A DNA stretch of 64,000 bases from an uncultured SAR116 cluster alpha proteobacterium (GTDB taxonomy: Bacteria > Pseudomonadota > Alphaproteobacteria > Puniceispirillales > Marisalimonadaceae), in assembly GCA_902616615.1 (NCBI GenBank), contig CACMTN010000003.1:1-64000 (forward strand), read 5' to 3'. Positions within the stretch are counted from its first letter, which is position 1. Every line of letters begins with the position of its first letter. Made by a program: the position numbers and the translations under genes. Under the pieces are notes generated by a model. It did not search any database. It saw nothing but the letters and a program-made list of their open reading frames with translations, and had not been told where the DNA came from. Positions 19,361-29,440 of this stretch are shown in pieces.

Positions 19361-21493
19361 TTATATTTTAGCTAAGCTTCCCTGACCTGATAAACTTGGG
19401 TTTTTCATAAAATAAGTGTGCGCACAAAATGTTTTGTCCTTATTTTGTTTTTTGGAGTATTCTCCATTTTTATTTAATTGCCAAGTATTTTTTGTGTCGT
19501 TTATTAGAGCAGGTAATACTTGGTCTAGGACTTGACCTCGAACTGTTTTGTTTTCTAGAGGTATAAAAGCCTCAACTCTATGATATAAATTACGAGGCAT
19601 TATATCAGCAGATGCTATATATACTAAATTACTTTCAGACTGAAATTTTCCTTTATTTGCAAAAACATATATTCTTCCATGTTCAAGAAATCTTCCTATA
19701 ATTGCAGTTACTATAATGTTTTCAGACATTCCTCTAACATTAGGGCGTAGGCAACAAATACCCCTAATCATCAAATGAATTTTTACCCCTGCATTAGATG
19801 CTTCATAGAATTTTTCAATTATTTTTTGATCTACAATCGCATTACATTTAATCCAAATTCCACTTTCAAAACCATCTTTAGCATTTTGTATTTCATTATC
19901 AATTCTCTCAATTAACCAATCGTATGAAGAGTTGGGTGAAATGATCATCTTATTTAATTGTTTTGGCTGAACATGACTGGTTAAAAAATTAAATACTGAT
20001 CTAGCGTCCTCACAAATATTTTTATCGATAGTGAATAACGAAAAGTCAGTATAAATTTTAGCAGTATGTGGATGATAATTACCAGTTCCACAATGAGCAT
20101 AAGAAACTAATTTTTTACCTTCTTTTCTTGTTATTAAAGATAATTTTGCATGTACTTTTAAATCAACTAGGCCGTAGGCAACTTGCGCACCAGCTTTTTC
20201 CAATACTCTAGCTAATTGGACATTATTTTCTTCATCAAATCGAGCTTTTAGCTCAATAACTGCAATAACAGATTTACCTGACTCAGCAGCAGATACCAAA
20301 GCTTCGACTATTGGTGAGTCAGGTGTTGTTCTGTATAAAGTTTGCCTAATTGTTAAAACATTTTTATCAATTGCTGCCTGTTGGAGTAAACTTAAAACTA
20401 CATCAAAACTTTCGTAAGGGTGATGAACAATTATTTCTTTATTTTTTATTGCCGAAAAGCAATCTCCTTTAAAGTCTAATATTCTTTGAGGCATTCTAGG
20501 TTTGTAGGGTTTGAATAAATTTTGTTTGGGAAGATTATTAATTATTTCTGTAAAGTCGTTGATCCCAACAAATCCCTGAGCAACATATATATGATCGTCA
20601 GGGATATTTAATTCCCTAGTTAAGAGTTTTTGAGAAGATTTAGATAAATCATGAGAAAAGGTTAAAGATACTATGCCACCTCTTTTTCTGGCTTTAATTG
20701 CAGTTTCAAATTGCCCTATTAAGTCATCTGCTTCATCATCTATTTCAATTTCGGCATCTCTGATAACTCTAAACATGCCTGATTTTAATAATTTATATTC
20801 AGGATAAATTAAATGAACAAACTTTGTAACTAAGTTCTCCAGCATAGCATATCTCTGATCCTCACCAGGTAATCTTATAAATCTATCTATATTATCAGGA
20901 AGTAAAACTACACAGTTTATGTTATTGTTTTTTGTATCTTTCATCTCCATTAATACACATTTGCCTTTATTTTGGATAAAAGGAAAAGGGTGTGCGGGGT
21001 CTAACGTGGTTGGAGTTAAAAGAGGTAGAATATTTTGTTCATAATATTCTTTAAGCCATTCTAATTCATTTTTAGTCCATTTATTTTCAAACAAAATTGA
21101 AACATCACAATCTTCCTTTTCATTCAATAAATAATTCAAACATCTTTGCTGTTTATTTTTTAAATCTTTGGAAGCATTAAGTACTGTTTTTAATAATTCA
21201 TCTGCCCTCATCCCAGTTTCAGGAACTGTATTGAAACCTTGACTTATAAGCTGATGTAGACCAGCTATTCGAACCATATAAAATTCATCTAAATTTTCTG
21301 AAGAAATTGTTACAAATCTAAGTCTTTCACCATAAGGGATTGTCTTATCATATACTTGTAGTAAAACTCTCTCATTAAAAGATAACCAGCTAATTTCTCT
21401 GTCAAAATATCTGTCATTTTGATTATTAATTAATTTTTTTGTGATTTTATTTAAAGACAATCTAACCTCAGAAATTGAGGTTTTGAGTTTCAT
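19361..21493 (-). CDS. ppk: Polyphosphate kinase 1
   Basis: YFDREISWLSFNERVL, HHPYESFDVV, KVHAKLSLI, YAHCGTGNYHPHTAKIYTD. Confidence 0.96.
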   Translation of the reverse strand: MKLKTSISEVRLSLNKITKKLINNQNDRYFDREISWLSFNERVLLQVYDKTIPYGERLRFVTISSENLDEFYMVRIAGLHQLISQGFNTVPETGMRADELLKTVLNASKDLKNKQQRCLNYLLNEKEDCDVSILFENKWTKNELEWLKEYYEQNILPLLTPTTLDPAHPFPFIQNKGKCVLMEMKDTKNNNINCVVLLPDNIDRFIRLPGEDQRYAMLENLVTKFVHLIYPEYKLLKSGMFRVIRDAEIEIDDEADDLIGQFETAIKARKRGGIVSLTFSHDLSKSSQKLLTRELNIPDDHIYVAQGFVGINDFTEIINNLPKQNLFKPYKPRMPQRILDFKGDCFSAIKNKEIIVHHPYESFDVVLSLLQQAAIDKNVLTIRQTLYRTTPDSPIVEALVSAAESGKSVIAVIELKARFDEENNVQLARVLEKAGAQVAYGLVDLKVHAKLSLITRKEGKKLVSYAHCGTGNYHPHTAKIYTDFSLFTIDKNICEDARSVFNFLTSHVQPKQLNKMIISPNSSYDWLIERIDNEIQNAKDGFESGIWIKCNAIVDQKIIEKFYEASNAGVKIHLMIRGICCLRPNVRGMSENIIVTAIIGRFLEHGRIYVFANKGKFQSESNLVYIASADIMPRNLYHRVEAFIPLENKTVRGQVLDQVLPALINDTKNTWQLNKNGEYSKKQNKDKTFCAHTYFMKNPSLSGQGSLAKI

Positions 21494-21594
21494 TTGGCAA
21501 ATCTAACTTAATCTCATCAATTCAAACCAGATGAATTCTCAAAACTATGTTTTTGTAAATAATGTTTATTTCAAATTTATTACATTAAAAATTT

Positions 21595-23154
21595 TTAAAT
21601 TAAAACTTCAATTAGAAATGGACCGTTTTCTTTAAGTCCATGTTTAAAATATTTTACTAAATCTTCAATGTTTTCAACTTTAATGGCGTCTACTCCCATT
21701 CCCTTTGATATAGAGACCCAATCTAATGCTGGATCTTTTAAAGACAACATTTCCATTGCTGATTTTCCTGGGTTATCAACGCCTACGTTTGTTAATTCTC
21801 CCTGAAGGATCTTGTAACTTTGGTTTGCAAAAATTAGTAAAACTATGTCTAAATTTTCTCTTGCCATAGTCCATAAAGACTGGACGGTATACATGGCACT
21901 TCCATCACCTTCTAAAGAGATAACTTTTTGATCTGGAGATGATATTGCCGCTCCAATTGCTACAGGCATTCCAAATCCTATAGACCCTCCACAGTTATTC
22001 AGCCATGTATGTGGATGTGATCCTGAAGTTTGATAAAAGAATTCTCTTCCAGTAGTTACAGATTCATCAACTATGATTGCATTTTCTGGAATTAATGCAC
22101 CTAATACCATTCCCAATGACATTGGGTTAATTGGACCTTTAGGAATGTCTGGAATATCAAATTTTGAAATAGTACTAGGAGTATTATTTGATATTCCAAT
22201 CCTATCTGATATCTCTTCCACAACTGTAGTGATATCATCTGATATAGAAGCTAATTCAAAAAATTTAGTAGAATCTTGTGTTAAGACTCCAGGCTTATTT
22301 GGATATGCAAAAAAGGCGACTGGTCGTCTAGCTCCTATTATTATAATGGTGTCAAAGTCTTTAAGAACTTCAACTGCTTTATCAACGACGTACGGTATTC
22401 TTACTGAATTTATTCTTCCCGCACCTTTATCTAAACGAGCATTAAACCAATCAGTTTTAATTGGACAGCCCACTTTGTCAGCTACTTTTGCTAATTTGAT
22501 AAGATTATTTTCTTCTAAAGCCTCACCGCCAACAAGTATTAGAGGATTCTTTGCATCTTGAAGTTGTAAGATTGCTTCGTCAATTAGTTTAGAAGAAACA
22601 ATATTAGATTTCATATTTAACTCAATCGACTCAATTTTATTTCCTTCATTCCATGCAGTATCACCAGGCAAGATTAAAGTTGCAATTTGCCCAGGTTTTA
22701 CATTTGCTTGTCTAATAGCTTCAGCACCATCATTTGCTATATTTTTTGAAGATTTACTCGTTTTTACCCAATGGGAGACTGGCCTTGCTATTCCTTCAAT
22801 ATCTGAAGTTAAAGGAGCATTCAATTTTATATGATCGAGAGCGTGCTCGCCTACTATATTAACAATTCCTGAATAAGCTTTTTTTGCGTTATGCAAGTTT
22901 GCAAGGCCATTTGCTAATCCAGGACCTAAATGTAGTAAAGTTGATGCTGGCGATCTTTTCATTCTAAAGTAACCATCAGCAGCACCAGTAGCACATCCCT
23001 CAAAAAGACATAAAACGCTTCGCATATTTTGATATTTATCTAAAGCTGCAACAAAATGCATTTCTGATGTTCCAGGATTAGTAAAACAGACGTCAACATT
23101 ACCTTCTAATAAAGTACCAACTAAACTTTCTGCTCCGTTCACAAGACCCTCCAA
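21595..23154 (-). CDS. Thiamine pyrophosphate-dependent enzyme (acetolactate synthase large-subunit-like)
   Basis: TPP-binding GDGSAMYTVQSLWTMARENLDIVLLIFANQSY; N-terminal NPGTSE...FEGCATGAADGY. Confidence 0.85.
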   Translation of the reverse strand: MEGLVNGAESLVGTLLEGNVDVCFTNPGTSEMHFVAALDKYQNMRSVLCLFEGCATGAADGYFRMKRSPASTLLHLGPGLANGLANLHNAKKAYSGIVNIVGEHALDHIKLNAPLTSDIEGIARPVSHWVKTSKSSKNIANDGAEAIRQANVKPGQIATLILPGDTAWNEGNKIESIELNMKSNIVSSKLIDEAILQLQDAKNPLILVGGEALEENNLIKLAKVADKVGCPIKTDWFNARLDKGAGRINSVRIPYVVDKAVEVLKDFDTIIIIGARRPVAFFAYPNKPGVLTQDSTKFFELASISDDITTVVEEISDRIGISNNTPSTISKFDIPDIPKGPINPMSLGMVLGALIPENAIIVDESVTTGREFFYQTSGSHPHTWLNNCGGSIGFGMPVAIGAAISSPDQKVISLEGDGSAMYTVQSLWTMARENLDIVLLIFANQSYKILQGELTNVGVDNPGKSAMEMLSLKDPALDWVSISKGMGVDAIKVENIEDLVKYFKHGLKENGPFLIEVLI

Positions 23155-23245
23155 TCTTACTTTTAATTAACATATCAAATTAAAAATCTAATTGGTAATA
23201 ATTTAATTTTATGTAAAACTTTACAGAAATTATTTTGAGAATTTT

Positions 23246-23620
23246 ATGTTTAAATCTTTAATAGAAAAAAATGAAAAACGAAACCAACTTTCTATTATGG
23301 CTCAATACCTAAACACAAGTTTTATGATTAGTACAATCCAGAACGAGTATTTAGTAAATATTGAAAAAGGTGTTGTAAAAAATGTAGAAGAAGGACCTTT
23401 TGTAATGCCAAGCTATGTCTTTAAATTAACTGCACCTAAGAACGAGTGGATAAAATTTTTACAAAATACTCCTAAACCGGGATCACACGATATTATAGCA
23501 ATGCTTCGAAGAAAAGTTTTAAAATTTGAAGGTGATCTATATCCTTTAATGTCTCACTTGCTATATTTTAAATTACTTCTAGCCTCCCTAAGACCAGTGG
23601 AGAATAAAAATGAAAATTGA
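23246..23620 (+). CDS. Conserved hypothetical, possible SCP2-like small protein
   Basis: 124-aa ORF directly upstream of, and overlapping, the alpha/beta hydrolase gene. Confidence 0.6.
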   Translation: MFKSLIEKNEKRNQLSIMAQYLNTSFMISTIQNEYLVNIEKGVVKNVEEGPFVMPSYVFKLTAPKNEWIKFLQNTPKPGSHDIIAMLRRKVLKFEGDLYPLMSHLLYFKLLLASLRPVENKNEN

Positions 23621-24449
23621 AAAAGAACCTATTTCTGGTCAATATGGAAAATTTAAAATTGATGGTATTGACTATAGAATATATTGGGAAGAAGCCGGTC
23701 AGGGCATTCCTTTAATTTGCCTACATACTGCGGGATCTGATGGTAGACAATATAGAGCTCTTTTGAATGATAAAAAAATATTAGAAAAGTTTAGGGTTAT
23801 TGTATTTGATATGCCATGGCATGGGAAATCATCACCACCCGAAAATGCTAAAGTTGGAAATTACAAACTATCAACGGACTTTTATATTTCTCAAATTATG
23901 AGCTTTATAAATGGTCTTGATTTAATAAAACCAGTTGTAATGGGCTGTTCTATAGGCGGAAGAATTATTCTTCATTTAGCAATAAATTTTCCAGATAAAT
24001 TTAGAGCATTAATTGGACTTCAAAGTGCTGGTCATTTAGATCCTTATTACGATATCAGTTGGTTACATAGACAAGATGTACATGGAGGAGAAGTTTGTGG
24101 AGGGATTGCTTATGGCTTGATGGCACCAACAAGTCCTGAAAGTGATAAATTCGAAACAATGTGGCATTATATGCAAGGTGGACCTGGAATTTTTAAAGGA
24201 GATTTATTTTTTTATAAGTTCGATGGAAATATTGGCAATGAAATTAAAAAAATTGATAATTCAAAATGTCCAATTTATTTATTAACTGGTGAATATGACT
24301 ACTCAGCAACACCAGAGGAAACAAAATCTCTAGCTGACACTATTGGTATCGAAATGATCAAAATGAAAAATGTAGGTCATTTTCCAATGAGTGAAAATCC
24401 AAAAGAATTTTTAAAATATCTACATCCAGTTTTAAATAAAATCAGTTAA
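23610..24449 (+). CDS. Alpha/beta hydrolase
   Basis: Oxyanion HTAGSDG, nucleophile elbow GCSIGG, catalytic GHFP region. Confidence 0.88.
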   Translation: MKIEKEPISGQYGKFKIDGIDYRIYWEEAGQGIPLICLHTAGSDGRQYRALLNDKKILEKFRVIVFDMPWHGKSSPPENAKVGNYKLSTDFYISQIMSFINGLDLIKPVVMGCSIGGRIILHLAINFPDKFRALIGLQSAGHLDPYYDISWLHRQDVHGGEVCGGIAYGLMAPTSPESDKFETMWHYMQGGPGIFKGDLFFYKFDGNIGNEIKKIDNSKCPIYLLTGEYDYSATPEETKSLADTIGIEMIKMKNVGHFPMSENPKEFLKYLHPVLNKIS

Positions 24450-25211
24450 TTACCAGTCTTTTCCAGCTGTCCATCCACCATCTACAATTAAATTTGTCCC
24501 AGTACAAAAACTTGCTTCGTCACTTGCAAGATATAAAACTGCACTAGAAATTTCATTGGGTTCTCCCCATCGTTTCATGGCGTGCAAGTTCCTTACTTTT
24601 TGAGAAGCTTCTTCATCTTGAAAATATCTTTCAGTTAATGGAGTTCTAATAACACCTGGTCCAATTGCATTTACTCTAATATCATACTTTGCTAGATCTA
24701 CTGCTAGTTGCTTAGTTATTCCGGCAGTAGCATGTTTAGAGGCAGTATAAGCGCACCTATTAGGCGCAGAAGTTACGCTTAGAGTTGAAGAAGTAATTAC
24801 GATATTGCCCTTTATTTTTTTTTCGATGCAGTGCTTTGCAAATGTTTGTGCAGTTATAAAAACTCCAGTAACGTTTATATCAATAACCTTTCTCCATTCT
24901 TCAATAGACAATTCTAATGGAGACACAATCTCCCTTATTCCGGCATTACAAAATGCAATATCTAAGCTTCCAAAATGTTCATATGCATTTTTCATGTTTT
25001 CAATAGTTTCATTTTGATTTGTTACATCTAATTTAAATGGCTCAGCATTACCACCTGCAGATTTTATTTCTTTAGCCACCCTGCTAGCCATATCAAAATC
25101 TAAATCTGAGACAGCTACATTTGCACCTTCTTTTGCAAAACTTAAACCTGTTTGACGACCAATTCCACCTGCTGCTCCAGTAATAAACACAGTTTTGTCT
25201 TTAAATCTCAT
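24450..25211 (-). CDS. SDR-family NAD(P)-dependent oxidoreductase
   Basis: TGAAGGIGRQ, CNAGIRE, YTASKHA, GPGVIRTPL. Confidence 0.93.
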   Translation of the reverse strand: MRFKDKTVFITGAAGGIGRQTGLSFAKEGANVAVSDLDFDMASRVAKEIKSAGGNAEPFKLDVTNQNETIENMKNAYEHFGSLDIAFCNAGIREIVSPLELSIEEWRKVIDINVTGVFITAQTFAKHCIEKKIKGNIVITSSTLSVTSAPNRCAYTASKHATAGITKQLAVDLAKYDIRVNAIGPGVIRTPLTERYFQDEEASQKVRNLHAMKRWGEPNEISSAVLYLASDEASFCTGTNLIVDGGWTAGKDW

Positions 25212-25288
25212 TGAAAAATCCCCCTGTTAATGCAAAGTTTATTTGAATTAACCTTTTTGACAACATTAATCTTTATTGGAGTAATCGA

Positions 25289-25675
25289 TTGGACATAGAA
25301 CATTTAGTATTTGAAAACGGACCTAAAAGAGTTGGCCCCTTTAGTCATGCTGTTAAAGCTGGTGAATTTATTTTTATTACTGGACAAATGCCAACATTGC
25401 CAGAAAATCCTGACGTACTAGTCAGTAATGATGTTGAAAAACAAACACATCAAGTTATGAAAAATCTAATTAGTGTTTTAAATAATTGTGGCTCTTCTCT
25501 CGAGAGAGTAACTTTCGTAAGAGTGTATTTAGTCAATTTCCAAGACTTCGACAAAGTCAATAAAATTTATAAATCCTATTTCAATGAAGACAAACTTCCT
25601 GCTAGAACATGTATTGGTGTAACTGGACTTGCTGTAGGTGCTTCAGTTGAGATTGATCTAGTAGCAAAAGTTTAA
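25289..25675 (+). CDS. RidA family (Rid) deaminase-like protein
   Basis: GPFSHAVKAGEFIFITGQMP; RVTFVRVYL; C-terminal VEIDLVA. TTG start. Confidence 0.88.
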   Translation: MDIEHLVFENGPKRVGPFSHAVKAGEFIFITGQMPTLPENPDVLVSNDVEKQTHQVMKNLISVLNNCGSSLERVTFVRVYLVNFQDFDKVNKIYKSYFNEDKLPARTCIGVTGLAVGASVEIDLVAKV

Positions 25676-25692
25676 ATAAGAAAAATTTGTCT

Positions 25693-26412
25693 ATGAAAAG
25701 AAAATATACCCCTTTTAAAAAAGGTATTTTTACTGGCTTTGGTTTCCCTGGCATAGGAATGAGCTCAGCAATGTTTGGATATGGTGTTTTTGCTGCAGAA
25801 GCTGGATTAGATCTATATCTTTGTTTAGGTTCAGTTTTAATTTTATGGAGCATGCCTGGTATGGTTATTTTTGTGTCTCTTTTTTCAATAGGCACACCAA
25901 TATTCTTGCTATTTACTACTGTTTTATTGGCTAACATGAGACAATTTTTTTTGGTCTTATCTGGCCTTACATTAATGAATATTCACAAACATAAATTATC
26001 TTTTATTGCAAAATTATTTTGGGCTCACCTCATTAGTCCTACTGGTTGGGCTGAATTAACCAAAGTAAAAAATGAAATAGACGAAAAAGATTTATTTAAA
26101 TTTTTTCAGGGTCTTAGTTTGGCATTGGTAATATTTAATTCAACTACAACGATTATTGGTTACAAATTATATGATTTTTTACCTAGTGATATTGTTTCTA
26201 TTCCCGTATTTATAATGCCATTATATTTAACTATCTTAATGCTAAGAGCTATTGAAATTTATTACAGATTAGCAGTTGTTACTGGAGGGATTATCGGGCC
26301 CCTTTTATTTCCATATATTGGTGATTGGAGTTTGATTGTTGCAGGATTAGTTGGCGGTTCCGTTGGCTTGATGATCAGTTATCTTTTGAATAAGGATAAG
26401 ATTAATGTATGA
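25693..26412 (+). CDS. AzlC family ABC-independent amino-acid exporter large subunit
   Basis: Multi-TM AzlC-like protein; followed by overlapping AzlD-like ORF. Confidence 0.8.
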   Translation: MKRKYTPFKKGIFTGFGFPGIGMSSAMFGYGVFAAEAGLDLYLCLGSVLILWSMPGMVIFVSLFSIGTPIFLLFTTVLLANMRQFFLVLSGLTLMNIHKHKLSFIAKLFWAHLISPTGWAELTKVKNEIDEKDLFKFFQGLSLALVIFNSTTTIIGYKLYDFLPSDIVSIPVFIMPLYLTILMLRAIEIYYRLAVVTGGIIGPLLFPYIGDWSLIVAGLVGGSVGLMISYLLNKDKINV

Positions 26413-26752
26413 GAATTCAATAATTTTACCTGAAATAATCCCTTGGATAATGCTTTTAGTCGCTAGTTCAGGTATTTTTGTTTGGAGATTTTTAGGAGTA
26501 GTTTTATCTAGTAAAATACAAAAAGATAGTTTTTTTGCAAAATGGATCAATGCTATTGCATTTGCTATGACGACAGCTTTAATGACAAGAATCATAATTT
26601 TCCCGACAGGAGCGTTGGCCGAAACTGAATTGATTGAAAGAATAGCACCTTTTTTATTTGGTATAATGATATTTTTATTTTTTCCAAAAAAACCAATTTT
26701 TGGTTTAGCAATAGGAGTACTCTTCTTTAGCGTTGGAATATTTATATCTTAG
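26405..26752 (+). CDS. AzlD family small membrane protein
   Basis: 115-aa multi-TM ORF overlapping the end of AzlC. Confidence 0.75.
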   Translation: MYENSIILPEIIPWIMLLVASSGIFVWRFLGVVLSSKIQKDSFFAKWINAIAFAMTTALMTRIIIFPTGALAETELIERIAPFLFGIMIFLFFPKKPIFGLAIGVLFFSVGIFIS

Positions 26753-26757
26753 AAATT

Positions 26758-27930
26758 TTAATCTTCAGACACAAGTTGCTTAGCTATTATCAATTTTTGA
26801 AGCTCATTAGTTCCCTCACCAATAGCCAACAAAGGAGCATCCCTATAATATCTCTCAATATTATACTCCGGCGAATACCCAAATCCGCCATGAATTCTCA
26901 TTGCTTCTGTAGAGTTAAACAACGCCGTTTCAGTAGCGAAAAGCTTTGCCATTCCGGCTTGTAAATCTGATCTATTACCAGAATCATATGCCTTTGCAGC
27001 TTGTTCAGTTAATAATCTAGAAGCTTCAAGTTTCGTTGCCATCTCAGCTAATTTAATTTGAATTGCTTGGTGTTCACTAATTGGTTTTCCAAATGTCTTC
27101 CTTATTTTTGCATATTCTATTGAATCTTCGAGAGAGGCTCTTGCCACACCGACGCCACGTGCAGCTACATTAATTCTTCCTAATTCAAGGCCCGCCAAAA
27201 TTTGTTTGAGCCCTTTTCCTTCTATTTCACCAATCAAGTTAGAAGTTGGTACTTTTACATTTTCAAGTTGAACTTCTCCTGTATCAATTCCCCTGTAACC
27301 CAATTTTTTGAGTTTTCTTGATACAAATCCATCTTTCTTTTCAACGAGAATTAAACTCATACCCTTATGGGCTGGTTGAATTTCAGTATTCGTTTTTACT
27401 AAAACAGCTAAAATAGTTCCTTGAACTGAGTTTGTAATCCATGTTTTTGTACCATCAATAATATATTCGTTCCCAACTTTTTTTGCTTTGGTTTTTATTG
27501 ATTGAAGGTCAGTACCACAATCTGGTTCCGTAAGTGCGATACCACCTCTTATCTCTCCAGTTGCAAACTTAGGAAGATAATATTTTTTCATCTCTTCAGT
27601 GCCAAATCTTTCTACAGCAGCACACATTATAAGATGAGAGTTAAAAATACCAGAAACTGACATCCACACGGCTGACACATTTTCTACAATTTTTGAGTAA
27701 GTAACTGCTGACAAACCTAAACCACCATACTCAGGAGAAATTGTAGCACCAAAGAGACCTAAAGCTGCCATTTTATCAGCAATATCTTGTGGATATTTAT
27801 CTTGTGACTCAAATTCTTTTACATATGGCTTTACATCTTTTTCTAAGAATTTATTTACAGATTCTATTATTAAATTATCTTCAGATTCTGATTTTTCATT
27901 TTCAACTTCAATTATTTTATGTTCATTCAT
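26758..27930 (-). CDS. Acyl-CoA dehydrogenase
   Basis: ALTEPDCGTDLQSIKTKA, WITNS, RIHGGFGYSPEYNIERYYRDA. Confidence 0.94.
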   Translation of the reverse strand: MNEHKIIEVENEKSESEDNLIIESVNKFLEKDVKPYVKEFESQDKYPQDIADKMAALGLFGATISPEYGGLGLSAVTYSKIVENVSAVWMSVSGIFNSHLIMCAAVERFGTEEMKKYYLPKFATGEIRGGIALTEPDCGTDLQSIKTKAKKVGNEYIIDGTKTWITNSVQGTILAVLVKTNTEIQPAHKGMSLILVEKKDGFVSRKLKKLGYRGIDTGEVQLENVKVPTSNLIGEIEGKGLKQILAGLELGRINVAARGVGVARASLEDSIEYAKIRKTFGKPISEHQAIQIKLAEMATKLEASRLLTEQAAKAYDSGNRSDLQAGMAKLFATETALFNSTEAMRIHGGFGYSPEYNIERYYRDAPLLAIGEGTNELQKLIIAKQLVSED

Positions 27931-27951
27931 TAATATCTCCTAAATTAATGA

Positions 27952-29334
27952 TTATAGATCTATCTGACTATACTCAAATATTGAATTGACATTATTTGCT
28001 TGATCAATTTTAAGCATTAAATCTGTCAACTGGTTAACTCTTTCATTTGATAAATATGGTTCTGTTAAACCTTTGAACTTTGATATAAATTCATCATCTT
28101 TCATAAAGTTTTCTGGTTCTCCTTTAGGAATTTTTACAAATTTTTCATAAGATTTTCCTTTAATAACCATTTTTACCTTAGCACTCATATATTCTGGACA
28201 ACAGTCCTCAGCATCTTTGTCTGGTGTTACTTTGATTTTATTACATAACGCGAGTGTTTCATTATTATTTAAGTGGTCTTTATAATCGTCCCACTTTAAT
28301 CCACCACTTTTAGCAGCAACAGCTGCACAAAAAGGCATTGAAAATTGCCCATCAACAATACTTTTTGGATTTTGTTTATCCTCTAATGGATAACCAATTA
28401 TATTCAATGCTGTTTCAGACAGACCAATATAAATATCATCTAAATCATCAATGGAAAAATCTAATTCTTGTTTTAGATCTATTATACCATCAATCGCGGC
28501 ATGACTATATCTGCAAGAAGGATAAGGTTTTACTCCTAAGTTAAGTGTTTCAAATTTACTTCCTAAACCATCCAATGCTTTATTTAAATCTCCTCCTGAA
28601 GCGTATGCATGTAAATAACCCCACTGACCTTCAAAAGCTTGAGAAGGACCTTTGAAACCTTCCGCCGCCATCGTCGCACAATTTAGACCATTCTGCGCTG
28701 CTTGCCCAACATGCGATCTTTTTGTCCAAGCACCATCTGTTAAAAATTGCATAGATCCAGCTGATTGACTTAGAGCTATTCCAAATGCAGAGACAAACTG
28801 TTCTTTGGTTAAGCCCATAAGGTAACCTGCTGAAGCTACAGCACCAAAGACACCGCATGTAGCGGTTGGATGAAATCCTTTTTTATAATGTGCTGATGAG
28901 CCTCCAGCTAACCCGAGTCTTATTTGTATTTCATAACCAGCAACACATGCTGTAATCAGCTCTTGTCCTGACGATTTATTCATTTGTGCTGCAGCCAAGG
29001 CAGCTGAAAGTATTGGTGCACTGGAATGTAAAGATGCTTCTGCATGAGTGTCATCAAAATCAAGAGAATGAGCTAAAGTTCCATTAAGTAGAGCGGCTGC
29101 ACTTGGAGAGTAACTGTTTTTGTCTGAGAAAACTTGGCAACTTCCATTATTCATTTCTAATCTGTCGATTGCTGCGACTAAACTAGCAGTTGATTCTGCA
29201 TCATGTCTTGCTCGTATTATTATTCCAACAGTGTCAAGAATTAACAATTTTGTTCTTTTTATAACTTCTGGAGATAAATCTTCGTATCTAGTTTCGGCAC
29301 AAAACTCAGCAAACTTTTCTGTCATATTTTCCAT
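27952..29334 (-). CDS. MmgE/PrpD family protein (copy 1)
   Basis: LDFDDTHAEASLHSSAPILSAALAAAQ, GFHPTATCGVFGAVAS. Confidence 0.93.
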   Translation of the reverse strand: MENMTEKFAEFCAETRYEDLSPEVIKRTKLLILDTVGIIIRARHDAESTASLVAAIDRLEMNNGSCQVFSDKNSYSPSAAALLNGTLAHSLDFDDTHAEASLHSSAPILSAALAAAQMNKSSGQELITACVAGYEIQIRLGLAGGSSAHYKKGFHPTATCGVFGAVASAGYLMGLTKEQFVSAFGIALSQSAGSMQFLTDGAWTKRSHVGQAAQNGLNCATMAAEGFKGPSQAFEGQWGYLHAYASGGDLNKALDGLGSKFETLNLGVKPYPSCRYSHAAIDGIIDLKQELDFSIDDLDDIYIGLSETALNIIGYPLEDKQNPKSIVDGQFSMPFCAAVAAKSGGLKWDDYKDHLNNNETLALCNKIKVTPDKDAEDCCPEYMSAKVKMVIKGKSYEKFVKIPKGEPENFMKDDEFISKFKGLTEPYLSNERVNQLTDLMLKIDQANNVNSIFEYSQIDL

Positions 29335-29440
29335 TTATTTCTCCCCAAAATATATTGAAAAGGTTAAACTAAAATTTCATTTTACAAAACTAAAAAATAA
29401 TCATTAAGATATCGTTATTAAAATCATATGAGAAAACATC

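Noticed and set aside
22073-22561. 162-aa plus-strand ORF inside the TPP-enzyme gene
   Set aside because: Antisense to a clear TPP-dependent enzyme; no domain evidence.
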